Origin: Lagopus muta
Taxonomy: Eukaryota > Chordata > Aves > Galliformes > Phasianidae
Length of the DNA stretch: 64,000 nt
Direction: 5' to 3'
Assembly (NCBI RefSeq): GCF_023343835.1
Contig: NC_064449.1
Span: forward strand, 868,001-932,000
Positions 37,167 to 49,325 of this stretch are shown piece by piece; position 1 is the stretch's first letter, and every line of letters starts with the position of its first letter. The notes beneath the pieces are model-generated. The model was given only the letters and a program-made list of their open reading frames with translations. It was not told the origin of the DNA and made no database searches. The translations under genes and the position numbers were made by a program.

Positions 37167-37521
37167 GTTGCTCCGAAAGTAATGCCTTCTATTTGTTTCC
37201 ATGGAAACTAAAACCGATGAAAAGAGAACAATAACGTTATTTGACAGAGCACATTCTCAGCTACAGAACACTGTTTTTCAACACATTCACCACCTTTAGC
37301 TATGCGCTTTTGCCAGAAATGAATAAAAGCCTGAATACCGTGCTTCCATGTCAGATGCTGTTTTGTCAGACTGCCCTTCTGCTGCCACATGCCACATGGC
37401 AACAAAACACAATGGGATCGGTAGGAAGGCTCAGCCTCTACTGTCAGACCATCAACATTCACCTCTGATACTGTGGGCCAACATAATAAAATAGGATACA
37501 TTGCCTTCAGAGCAACCCCTG
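37167..37521. mobile_element. Second Galluhop-like mariner element, shorter
   Basis: The left end GTTGCTCCGAAAGTAATGCC mirrors the right end, whose reverse complement contains GGGTTGCTCTGAAGGCAATG. TA flanks both ends (37165-37166, 37522-37523). About 355 bp remain. Compared with the copy at 31539 the outer parts are shared and a different, larger internal part is missing, so the two arose by separate deletions. No transposase is left. Confidence 0.88.
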
Positions 37522-37523
37522 TA

Positions 37524-40500
37524 AAATATATGGTATGGTTAATGTGTATAAGTAACAAAACTCATTTTAATAATTAGTATTTTTTTATTAAAAATAAAGA
37601 AAAGGGAAGAACAAAAACACAAAACTAGTCGGACAATTCACCTTGCTTTTGTGAATTAATGCTTCAGTCTGGTTCAATGGAAGAGGTTGCAATTCTTGGT
37701 GAGTTCTCAAGGTGCTCATCAGAGATTTCTGATGAAATTTTATTCTTCCTGTGTTTCATCCTTGACAATAATTGTTCCTAAATGGACATATGCCACAAAG
37801 CAATGACATGAATAAGACATGATTTTGAAGTGAATGATATTTTCTCTGTTAAGACAGGTCTTATTAAAGTCTGGTAGAGAGACACAACCAGATTTTTGAG
37901 TTGGATGCCTGAAAGCCAGGAAGCAGTGTTCCAACCACTTGTCTGGATGAGCTGATATAGAAGAGTGAGAATGGCTGATATGGATTATGATACAAAAACA
38001 TTGTTTTCAACATTGTCAAACAAAAATACGTTGAAAGGCCCAGAATACTGCTGCTACTCAGCAGAAAAACAATGCTACCTATCAGCTGAAATATGTTTTT
38101 GCTATTCTAGCTATATATGAGTAAATGTAGGACTTAATCAATTTCTGGAAATCACAGTTGCAAAGAAAAAGATTCATTTTCGGATTTTGTAAAGAACACA
38201 ATCCTTTTTTTGTATCATAATATCAAACTGTTGTACTTTGTGAAATGAAATCTAGTATGCTACCATGAAGCAGATTTCTGAGACTTCTTCAGTTGTCAGT
38301 AGGCTGCAGGGAGTTCCCTAACACATCCAACCACTAGATTTCAACTTATTTCACTATGTGTGATATTTGGAAGTGAGCTTCCTGAAGAAACACGGGGATA
38401 GAGATGCTGTAAGCATGAGAATAGAGTACAGTTTTGCCAACATATCTGATTTTTGAGCCACCCATTTGTCTGCAGAAATATGTAACTTCTGCAGATATTC
38501 AGAGCCAACTGCAAATAATAGTATTTGTATGAAAGAATTCCCACTCCCAATAGATAATTTCTTTCAGTATGTACAGTACTGCCTTCCTCACCACTGGGTA
38601 TGTTATTCTGCATTGCCACAGACTGTCACTGAATATTGAGATTAAAGAGTTTTCAGTGACAGAGAATGGCTACATCTGTAGAATTGGGTCCAAGATGGAA
38701 TATAACAATGGGCAGAAACAGTCTTCATTCACAATTTAAATGGAGCATTGATATGTATGCTATTCTGGCCATCAAAATGTTTTGTGCTGTGCAATATAAC
38801 AAAGACATCAGCTAAAACTCCTCATTCCATAAATAAAGCAAGAAATCACTTCTGAACGTAAAAAAAATATTTCATACTGTTTTTCTTAAATCATATATAG
38901 CTGTTATGTATTCTCCACAGAATAGAACTAAAAGCCAAAGAATGGTACCTCTGAATTGACAAAGATGCAGGTATACCAGAATCTCATGAAAAGAATGTGA
39001 GTTATGTGAGTTCCAGAGAGTGCTCTCAACCAAATATGTCCAGAGAAATACCCAAAGTCATCCAAGTGGGATATAGAAAACATGAAGAGAAGTTAAGGTT
39101 TTTTGAGAGATTTGGAGATGCTGAACAAGATAAAACTGCAATGGTAATGGGAAAAAAAAAGAAAGAGAGAGAGATCAGTTTTTGTTTTTGCCATCAGCAA
39201 TAGATATAACCCTAGTTTGGCTAATGATATGTAGAGAAAGGTACAGAAGACTTCTGAAAACTCAGACATGAGAACTGAATTTCTGCACACTTTTAAGGTT
39301 GCTCAGGCAATGGGTGGATCAAAATCTTATCTACTGTCCGATATGGCCATCTTCAGCCATACAACCAAGTGTAAGAAAATTTCAACTAGCTGCCAGGACA
39401 TCCACAGTGTGAAAGCAAGTAGCATAGGCTCATGCCACCTGCCAGCTCCATACCATACTTGTGTAGAACAAGTGCTGCAGAGCCATTGCAGCACAATGCA
39501 CTCATTTCCCATTTAGGTGCTCTGCAGCGTACCTGTAAAATTATTTCAAATGTTCATCCAACACTAGTGAGTGTTTTGTTTTTTCAAAAAATTGATCTAA
39601 TGTTCATTATGGCACTTCAGGAATGAAAATAGCTGAAGCCAAGCTAGAAAAAGGGCTATATTAAGTGAAAAAATATCATTTCCACCGGATCACTGTAATA
39701 ACTTCTAGTTACAGGGCTGTGGAGAAACTGACAGCATCGCTTCTTCCGGATACGATGATGTCACAGGGCACAGCTCCGGTCTGTTGACTGAAGGAGATTT
39801 TGTATTCCCATGTATCTTATCATCAGCACTTTCCAATCAATTTTATCCTTTTGAGGAAGGGAAGTGAGAGTTGGAGGTTGGATTTTTATTAGACACAGCT
39901 GGTCTGAGGGACGTCATTCGTTCCTAAAGCAAGGGCTGTCTTTCATGAAACTGTTAGCAATAGGGGCAGACGGTGGGCAGGGGGAATCACTAGAAGTAGT
40001 TTCAACAGCCGGGGGTCAAATTAGAGAGAAAAGTGGAGAGAAGTGAAATTTATAATCTATAATTTGAAACCAAAATAAGAATGAGACAAGCTTATTTGAA
40101 GGACTGAAAGGAAAAGGATGTGATATATGGCCTGATACTGCCAAGCAAAATGAACACTGCCATTGCACTATTACTTTGTGGACAATCCAAAAAACCAAAA
40201 GCACCAATTAAGGCTGTCTCTGTGGAAATCTAATTAGGTCATACAAACAATCCCCGTTGTTAATATGACCCTTAAACTGTACGTGGACACTTTAAGAAGT
40301 CTGCAGCAGATATACAAAAGATTGCGATCCATGAAGGGAATTAGAATTGAATTAGCGAGGAGCAACAGATTAGGAACTGCTGTAGAGGAAAACCTACAAA
40401 GGAAAGAACTAAAGAAATGGGAGTGGAACATGAGAGCCAAATGATTCCTCAGATATTACATTGTCCTGTTATGCGAGGACTCTGAATCTTTTTTGCTTGC

Positions 40501-41146
40501 TTTAACTTAAGGGAGTGGAAAAGAGCAATTGGTCGGAAACAACGCATTTTGAGGAAAAAAATGAAAGCACTTTCAAATATAACAATGTGGGAAATAGCAT
40601 GTTAAAACTATGTGCTTGCCTGGATAGAGTCCTGACATCAGTAATTGCACATAACATCCTAGTGAAGGAGTTATAAAGGAAGCATCAGTCTAAATTAAAA
40701 GTAGACCAGTGGGACTACTTCTGGCTTCAGGAGATCATACAAGAACTGTGCCAGCAGTATGTGGATCCTTACCCACTGCCAACTGTACTGGTTAAGATAA
40801 CAGCAGCACAGTGGGATCTATCCATCCTCATACTGAAATTGTAGTTCATCTTTACTCTCATTTGCTTCTTTTCATTCCAGGCTCCCAAGTAGCAAATAGT
40901 TTTCATGCCTAATGTTCCTATTAAGTCCTAATAATGTTGTGGCTTCCTCCACGACAGAGCACTCCACACCTGCACTTATGATAACTAAATGTTAAGCAAA
41001 ATTTCTTCGAATATAACCTCGAACGTTGAAATAATTGTGGACTCAAACATAGTGAGATACTGTATAGGGTATTGATGTTCAAGTTATATAGCACTGTATC
41101 TACAGAGAAAGAATATAATATAGGAATAATTTCAGGAAGCACACAC
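37524..41146. other. Unique non-coding DNA
   Basis: No repeat family, exon or strong motif cluster is recognised in this 3.6 kb. Confidence 0.5.
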
Positions 41147-41205
41147 TGAATCATAGAATCATAGAATCGCTCAGGTTGGAAAAGACCTTAAAGATCATCA
41201 GAGGT
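41147..41205 (-). mobile_element. CR1 LINE 3' tail, antisense
   Basis: AATCATAGAATCATAGAATC followed by GCTCAGGTTGGAAAAGACCT is the reverse complement of a CR1 3' end of the GGTCTTTTCCAACCT type, the same subtype as the tail at 3790. Only about 60 bp remain and they are little diverged. Confidence 0.92.
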
Positions 41206-44200
41206 ACAGTTTGTAACATACTTGGGATGCACTGCTTTGTAACCACTGAGGGTACAGTATTCACAATACCTGAGCCATGTAACTAACCCACCTTGGGTAA
41301 ATTTACAGATGGGATATTCACAAAAGGAGAGTTATGAGCTATTTGCAATGAAGAATAATGTACCCCAACATTTAGAAGTGACAATGAAGAATGTAATATT
41401 TCAGAATGGCACAATCACTTACAAATAGCTCACTACTATAAAAGGACCTAATTCAGAACTTAAAATCATAGAGAGTCTTCCTATAGACTTCAAATCCCTC
41501 TGATTCAGATCCCCAAAGAGTCAAAACTTCAGAAATACTTCAGGCACTTCAGTAGGCATATGCATTCTAATCCAGTAATGCAGAGGTCTTACTGCCTTTA
41601 TTGATAGCATTTGAACTATTTAGTACCCATACGAGAGAGGAAATACAGTGCTTTGTTTATTCTGTGTTGAATAACATCCTGATGATTGTGTACAGGGAAC
41701 TTATAGTTCAGCCCACATTACAACAACATCAATCTCTGCCCAATTCCTTCACTCACCATCAAGGAATGTTCCAAGTCTATCTGTCTTGTGGAAGGAGATG
41801 GATTAGAAGAACTGTTAGGATTATTTTCTACCTTGCTGTCTGTGATTTTCTCAACTTGTTACCTTGCATAGATTTCACCAATATCTATTGCCTTAGAACT
41901 AAAAGCAAAGATTGAATGCTGCCATTCTCAGGAAGAGGCTGTGAATTTTAGAAGCAGCTCTGAAAATGGCCTCAATAATGGTAGGTACATGAGGCAGAGT
42001 TTATTTAAACTTAACTATTTCTGGGCAATGTTTTATGGAAAAATATCCTAATTATGGAGTATTTTCTTTATTCACAAATCTGTCATTTGTATATACAAAG
42101 GAAGGAAAGAATTTTATGTGAGTTCAACTTGCCATAACTGAACTGCATTTCATTTTGGGTTGAGAGGGAACTTGTTTACAATAGATTTTTGCCTGTTGCA
42201 AATAAAACTGCAAAAGTTTACTAGCAGGGGTTTCTAGAAGGCCAAAGTTATAAGGACAAGAGCTATTTCTGAGCATTTATTAAAATGAAGCAATATATAC
42301 ACCAATTACATTCAGACACCCTGTATATCAGCAGGTGCCATCACACATAGGAAACTGCAGGCAATGATTTGGTAGCACACTAACTGAATTGATACGGTAT
42401 TTTGCTGGCCCCTATGACATCATCATTGCTGGATGGCTCTTTAGAATAAATAACCTCTTCCACATGTCCCTAAGCACATGGCTCCTGAAATAAATTTCAG
42501 TTGCTGTAAGGCTCAAGGACGTCCTAAATCACCTTGGATTAATAAGCAGCAGAAATAGAGGAGGAGGGGATCCCAGTTTTGTTTTCCATCAGAAATATTT
42601 CAGATGAAGTCATTGGTAAATGCACTAGATAAAATGCAGGGCAATTGAGAAATAAAAATGTGAGGGTGGGAGTAGTGCTCATGTCGGATGTACATATGAG
42701 AAGCTGTGGGGCACAGTGAGGCAATTCGTGTATTCTAGAGCTTTTCTTGGAATCATGGCAGCTTTCAAGACAGGCTGAGGTTCAATAACTGTTTAAAATG
42801 CTTCTCTGTTTGTCAGCATCTCTGTGAGATCTGTGCTAAGAGAAATTCTTCAGAATAGAGAGAAAGTTGAATTCTGCTGTTTGGACTTAATCCACAACTC
42901 TGGAATGTAAATGGCACAGATAAAACTGAGAAGGCTTGAATAGATGTGCTATGGTTAAATAATGAAGAGCTGCCGATTTAATTAGAAGTTTCAAGATTAG
43001 TTACTTGCTCCTTCAGAAACAAGCACAAAGATAAGCCCTTACTGAGTTTATGCTGATGTCTTCTAAAAGAGTTCAGTTGATCTATTTCAATGCTTACCAG
43101 TCTGTACAGTGGAGAAAACTGTCTCTTGAGATAACTTCTGGCACAATTGATAAAGCATGACCTATCTCAGCAACAAAAGGTAGGCACTATCCAAGATACT
43201 CAGCTTGCTTTTCCCAAATTTCTGGAATTTTTGGATGTGGTTTCTAGCCATGCATGTGTGATGCACCGTACAGAATAAGAAGGTTGGACTCTCTAAAAGT
43301 TTGTGAAGTTTGAATTTGAACGTGACTACTGATCAAAGTCTTTTACTAATTCTCATAGCAGCACAAAATAGATCTCTCCCCAATTAAATCCGGAACTTTT
43401 GGACGTTAAAAAGAGGGGGAAACACTTTGGTAGAATTTCCAGAAACCTGCTGCTTTCTAGAAATTCTAGCAGTTTATTGCTTATGGTCATGTTCACTTTA
43501 GGTATTGAATCTGAATTGCAGAGCTCTATATGTTGGTTAGAATCTGGAAAGCTACAAATCTAACTCTCTTTACTGCAGTACTCTTAGGTCCAAAAGAACT
43601 CTTAAAATGCACAGATAGAGGTGCCTTCAGGCTGGAAGAACAATCTTTTCTTTTGGAATTGGCTTCATGCTTGGCCAGAGAACCCAAATGTTTTAGGGCA
43701 GAAGAGGAGGTAAATTCTTTTTAACCTGGAAAGAGTTGTTCTGATCATGATGGACCTCATTTTGCTAATAAGATTGATTTTGTGAAGTTCAAGGGTGATG
43801 AAGTTCAAGGTTGTCAGAAGTCACTGTTTATAACTGTGTAACCTGCTGCTATAATTGATCAAATTGACAGTGAACCTTATGGCATTCATGTCAAAAGAGA
43901 TGTACTGTTTTCCCAAAATGAGTCAAAACCTTGCTGTGCAAGGAGGGATGAAAATACATTTATTTATATCCAGGTGTGTATATCCTTACTGCATTTTAAA
44001 TGTTATTTCATACTACTGCAATGACATAAAATTAAAACTGCTGGACGGTACATGGCTGGATATTTACACTTCATTTATTTGCTCCCATACCATATTTTCT
44101 CTGTCCGGCACACATGGTAGCTTTGGAAGTTTGACAGGACTTAACAGAAGAGTAGGAGGATCTGCAGTAGCATTCACTTGTTTTGTGTATCCTTCTGCTG

Positions 44201-47200
44201 CCTTCCTAACAGATGATGATTTCCCTCTCTAAGTTGACCTCACATAGACATTCCACTTGATTCAGTGTCATAAGCATCATGAATGTCACCCCGTCACCTG
44301 CAGAAGAGGTAACTTTACATAAAGTCAGTCTTGGCTTTTCAACACTTTTCCCACTGTCTCTGAATGTCTGTAGTGGAATACTACCATACGACTTCAGCCT
44401 GCCCATGAAAGCGGATGGCTGCACAGGAGCAAAGACACACAAACTGTTTGGTCAGTAAGCAAGAAGAAAGGGATGAATGTAATCACACAGGTGTTGGTAA
44501 ATTGTAGGTACACACAGAATGTACAGAGACAAGGGATTCTCTGAGTGTGTGGGAGGGAGAGGCTGGGAACTAAGCTGGGACAGTCATGATGTTTTCCAAA
44601 TATAAGGTTTTCCTTGTCTTCCCATCCCACATTATGATTTTTTTCTCCTTAAACCAGATAATAACGAAATACATGAGCATAAAAGCTTGACCTGAGCAGT
44701 ATTTTCCTTTCAAGAGTTGTAAGGGGTCCATTTACAAGGAATTGCTACCTCTGTTAAACAGAACAAATAAAAACAAGATAAGAAAAGCTGAAATGGAAGC
44801 AGTGTATCTGCTTTCTATGAGAAGAAATTTGCTGAGCTTGCAAATTGTTGGGCAGTGGAAAAAGCGCCCAGCGTCCAGTTTTCCAGAAACAGTTTTTCCC
44901 TTTCTCTTTATATGTTGTACAAAGCAACCCTTACACTGAGCTGAAACCAAGTTGCACCTGAAAGTAATACATGTAATATTACACACCTCAAAACAGTTTG
45001 GAGAGTGAAGTTCCAAGTCCTTTTTCTGTTGTTACGCTGTTGAGCACAATGTCATTTTTATTCATGGTGGAAGATTAAGGCAAAAAAAAAAAAAAACCAA
45101 CCAAACACTTACTACACTAAATGCTGGGCAGTTCTTTGATTGGTATCAGTTGGCAGGTCAAATGCTGCACAGCTGAACTGGACTTCGAAGCTATGACGAG
45201 CAATCTTCTAGTGAGGGAAATATAAGATAGAAGTCCACTTGCATCCCTTTATGTACATCCCTGCCATTGCATAGCAGTTCCTCACAGTGCAATATTTCCC
45301 CTTGTCCTTTGATCAACACTGTCTTAAACGATCCAAACAGCATGGTTTCACAAATTCCTTGCAAAGTGTACTCATCATCTGACATTTCATCCCACCACTA
45401 CTCACTAAACTGCTCCAAAGGAGCTGAGGCAATATCTTCCATGACTTTTTGGTTAGATGCTGGTGTGTTCCACTTACCCACTGCATCCAGGGCAGCTGTC
45501 AAAGGTGGAGGCAGTCAGAAGGCAGTAAAGGAGAAACTGGAGGGGAGCACCTGGCATGGTGAGATCACACTAGTAATAGCTGGTTTAAAATTTCTGTCAG
45601 TGATGGGCGGTTAAAAGACACTTGACATTTTTATCACAGGATAGTGGAGCACATGGTAATTTCACTGTTAAATACATGGTGGCATGTGCTTGCATTTTAC
45701 TGGTGTTTTTCTATCTATTTGAACACTTATCTGCCACATTTCCCTGAATGCAATGACTTGGTCCATGAAATTGCTTTGCACTTGTTGTCTTTCAGCCTTA
45801 ATGCCACATTGCAATAGAAATTCAGTAGGAAGGAATTCCATTTCATATCCCATCTGTAAGAACATACTCTCAGAGACTGGATTTTTAAAATACATGAATA
45901 ACGTAAGAGTTTGAGGAACAATCCACTCAGTAGCCATCTCAGAGAAAAAAAACCAAACATTCTTTCAGATACTTAAGCCTCCAGTGAGCATTTCACCAAT
46001 TATTTGCTATGTGGAAGCAGATCTCCCTGATCCCCCATCTCCCTGATGGGGGAACAGCTCTTCCCCCATCCTCTGCCTCACCCCCTACATTTATAGAGCA
46101 TCCCCATATTTACAGATCTTGTCAAAGTGACATTGCAGTATTATTGTGCCTGTCACAAAATAGATACTGCCATATTGCAGCCTTTCAGCTTCACGTAGGA
46201 ACGGCACTGCTTGAGAAAACCATGTTTGCCATTGTTTCTATCTGTATGTATTCACATTGTGTACCTTATGGAATATTTAATGGGATAACTATCAGTGACA
46301 TTGTGGTGCTTTGGATGTCCTCATCAGAATTAGGCAGAGAACTTCATGTTTTAAAAGCTCCCAGCTTGGTTGGATCTGTATTAAGAAGATTCCAAGCTAC
46401 GTTCTATGTCATAACATGCTTGAAATGATACGTGCAGTATATCTACCCTTGACATTAAATATCACGAGGCAGAGGGACCTTGACAATCATTTCCCAGAAG
46501 TACTAATAGATACATGCATCAGGCCAGATTTTGGTAAGACTTAACTCATTCCACAACCAGAAAGGGTCTCATGCAGTAAATTTTAAGTATGTCCTTTAAG
46601 ATTACTCTCAAGATTCTTAGCATGTGAAAAAGCTTGCATGCATTTCCATGCGTGCTGCGTGATGCATTGAAGCAACCAAGTCAGTAGATGACCGGTGTGT
46701 GCTCTCTGACCTCCCAAGAAGAGAACCCAACTGAGCCTCTGACAAGCCTTGTCCTTCACACCCTTGAGACCTTGCTATAAGCACTGTTCCTGCAGAACAG
46801 TCAGGGCAGCAAGAGGAAGGCTAGGACAGAGGACAGCAAGTCCAGGGAAGTTTAGTTTAGCAGGCTATAAATCCCCCCTTCCCCTCCTCCCCTCTTTATT
46901 GCCTGTCTTTGGAAAACACAATTCGATATAAACCAGAGAGAGTGGAAGCAGGGCAATAAAACTGTACGGCAGGAGCACCGAGTGTCGCAGGGGTGTTATA
47001 TTACTGGCATTCCAAGTGGCTGATGTCAGGCAGTGAGCACTAGGGCCCACAAGCCACCAAGGCAATGAGATTTCCCAACTGTCCATTGCAGCCCTCTGAC
47101 ATCCCTTCTGCTCAGATCTGTTCTTGGCTGTTACACCATTCATCTCTTCTGCCCTTTGCTACTTCTGTGTCCTTGAATTATGGCTTGAAGGGCTGGGCTG

Positions 47201-48075
47201 CAACGTTTTGAGCCAAGATGTTCTTGAAACACCTAGGTGTGATGCCTGGTCCATTTGTCACATGATCAGCAATGACAATCAGACAAAGATTATTTCTTAA
47301 AATTCACATGGCTGACTTAAATTCTATTTATACATTTACTTATTATTTGAAAAATAATTTGCATGAATCTAACTCATTTTATACAGGGCCAAAAACGATT
47401 AGCTGTTCTGAATGCATTGCACAAGCTCTTTAATAGCTTTCACAGGACAGGCTCCTTTCAGCTATCTGTAAGGCAGCAAAAAATTGTGCACTTAAAGAAG
47501 ACAGTGTTTCCAATTCTCTTTGACAAAGTTTGCTGTGAAAAATTGAAGAAAGATGTTTAACCACAAGGCATGAGGTACAAGTATTGCTCAGAAACCCAGA
47601 CCTATTTATACTCATAAGAACTTGCACAGTCTGGGTTCTTGGGGTTAGGTTTTTCTCTTCAATTGTCTGACAGTTAGGTCTTTGCTATTAACTAACTGGC
47701 AAAGCTCCCCTTAAAACTGCTAGAATGTAGGAAATATCTCTAAAAAACAATTCATTCTGGTTTTTTTTTCAGAATAGGGTTGCACAATCAAAATAAAGCC
47801 TTCCTAAGTCAGATGCAGCCATTCTTCTGTAACTAATCTTTTTCCCATCTCTTGTTGTTATTGTTGTTCAGATTTGATTTTGGTTGGATCAGTTTCTTGA
47901 CACAATTCGTTACGCAGCTGTACGAAAGCCTGCTGGCACAAGGGAGATGGCAAAGCGTGCAGCTAGGGACAAGGGAATACAAGGTGAACTTTACTGTGGA
48001 CAGCTTGCTCTTGGGGTGACATAAAGCAATCGTATAATGGTAGCCTCAAAGATGCATGACAGGGTGGTTTTATTA
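41206..48075. other. Unique non-coding DNA
   Basis: No transposon is recognised over 6.9 kb. An A15 run lies at 45082-45096. A 12-mer TGAAGTTCAAGG is repeated at 43783-43794 and 43799-43810. The longest ATG frame in the window (46009-46428, 139 codons) lies here and has no motif. A stem-loop pair at 46021-46070 is described separately. Confidence 0.5.
46021..46070 (+). repeat. Tandem repeat and competing hairpins
   Basis: ATCTCCCTGATCCCCC (46021-46036) is followed directly by ATCTCCCTGATGGGGG (46037-46052). The arm GATGGGGG (46045-46052) can pair perfectly with CCCCCATC upstream (46032-46039, 5-nt loop). GATGGGGGAA (46045-46054) can pair perfectly with TTCCCCCATC downstream (46061-46070, 6-nt loop). 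The two foldings exclude each other. Confidence 0.8.
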
Positions 48076-48140
48076 TGATAGAATCAATAAAGTTAGAAAA
48101 GATCTCTAAGACATCTAGTCCAACCATTGACTCATCTTCT
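48076..48140 (-). mobile_element. CR1 LINE 3' tail, antisense, diverged
   Basis: ATGATAGAATCAATAAAGTT, then AGAAAAGATCTCTAAGACAT and CTAGTCCAACCATTGAC, follow the reverse complement of the CR1 3' end with several changes. Confidence 0.75.
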
Positions 48141-49124
48141 AGGGCTGCGTTTCTCTTTCCATTGACTAGCCCTAGACTGCAAAGTTAGACTAGAAATCTA
48201 ACATTAGACAGTGAGGGTAGTTGAAGTAGCTCCCACCATTATTCATCACTTAAAGTATATCCCAGTTCTGAGGAGTGCTCAGCAGCACCAGTAGTCTCAT
48301 AAAAGCAGAAAACTGAATGCATGTTCAGATGCCTCTTCCCTGCTCTAGGTTCTGAGCCATCTTATAAATGTAGCCTATGCAGTCTGTGGTAATTTATGAA
48401 CATGTCAGGAAAAAATAAGCAAATTAACTTTTGAAGTGGACTAATTAAAGTGTAGTAAATCCCTGTGTAGACACTCTTCCTTAGTATTGAAGAGGATCTA
48501 ATTCAGGCCAGCCTAATTTATTTTGAATTGAAGTAAAACAAATCAAATAAAGGTTGCTTTAATCCTAAATGAGAGTGCCTGTGCAGGCGGGTGGAGGGGG
48601 CTTAACGCTATTCAGAATTTAATAGTATTTGATAGCAATTACTTGTAACAGAATAATCTCCTTTATGAGTTTTTTGGACCCTCCTCTAGCATTCAGTCTT
48701 ATTGTGCAACTGTTTGTAAATTATATTGAATAAAGATAACACTGAGCATTAGCATCCAGAGGGTTTTGCATACACAGGATGTAGAGGTTTACAATGAGCA
48801 AGGCAGCAGGAAAAGGACATTTGATCATTTCGTTGTTGAATCTCTATTGGTTTTTACATCGTTTATATCTGTGCATTTCTGCAAGTCTGAATGGCACTAC
48901 TTTTTAGTTCTGGGCATTTTGGTACAAATGAACACACCACTTTTAATGAAAAGCTTTTAGATTAATGGTTGAGTTTCCTGATATACAGGTGAGGGAAAGT
49001 CCTCTTCCGTTCACTTCTCCATATCCATGTATATTTAATGAACCGAATATAATCCTATTTTGTACTAATATATAACACTTAATCCTGTCATCTCCAAATG
49101 CCTTTTTAATGTCAATGAACAAAG
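48141..49124. other. Unique non-coding DNA
   Basis: Nothing recognised. The stretch at about 48560-48670 looks like possible conserved non-coding DNA but carries no decisive motif. Confidence 0.45.
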
Positions 49125-49325
49125 CTCCCTCACTGATCCTGGGAAAATTAGGTAAGTGCCACTGTCCCAGTTTTACAGATAGGAAATACAGCAATACTGG
49201 ATTCCTAAGAAGTGAATCGACTTGGCTGTGGTCACGCACGAAGAGAGAATGACTGCACGGAATAAAGCAAATGCATCTAAATCCCTGCCTTGTGACTCAG
49301 TCACAAGACTGTCCTTTGCTATTGT
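49125..49325 (+). mobile_element. MIR-like CORE-SINE fossil
   Basis: The order of blocks follows MIR: an ATTAGGTAAGTGCC stretch (GAGGTAGGTA in MIR), CCCAGTTTTACAGATAGGAA (CCCATTTTACAGATGAGGAA), AGTGAATCGACTTGGCTGTG (AGTGACTTGCCCAAGGTCAC), GGTCACGCACGAAG, and a 3' part with TGACTC and AAGACTGTCCTTTGCTA. MIR is an ancient amniote SINE, so surviving copies in birds are old and diverged, as here. There is no promoter box that I can confirm. Confidence 0.62.
49289..49307. promoter_or_regulatory. Perfect 19-bp palindrome containing an AP-1 site
   Basis: CTTGTGACTCAGTCACAAG has 9-bp perfect arms around a central C. It contains TGACTCA (49293-49299), the AP-1/TRE core. It sits in the 3' part of the MIR-like element. 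Confidence 0.5.

Noticed and set aside
41206..41360. Possible second MIR-like block around TTTACAGATGGGATA
   Set aside because: Only the short TTTACAGATG core matches; neighbouring MIR blocks are not in order.
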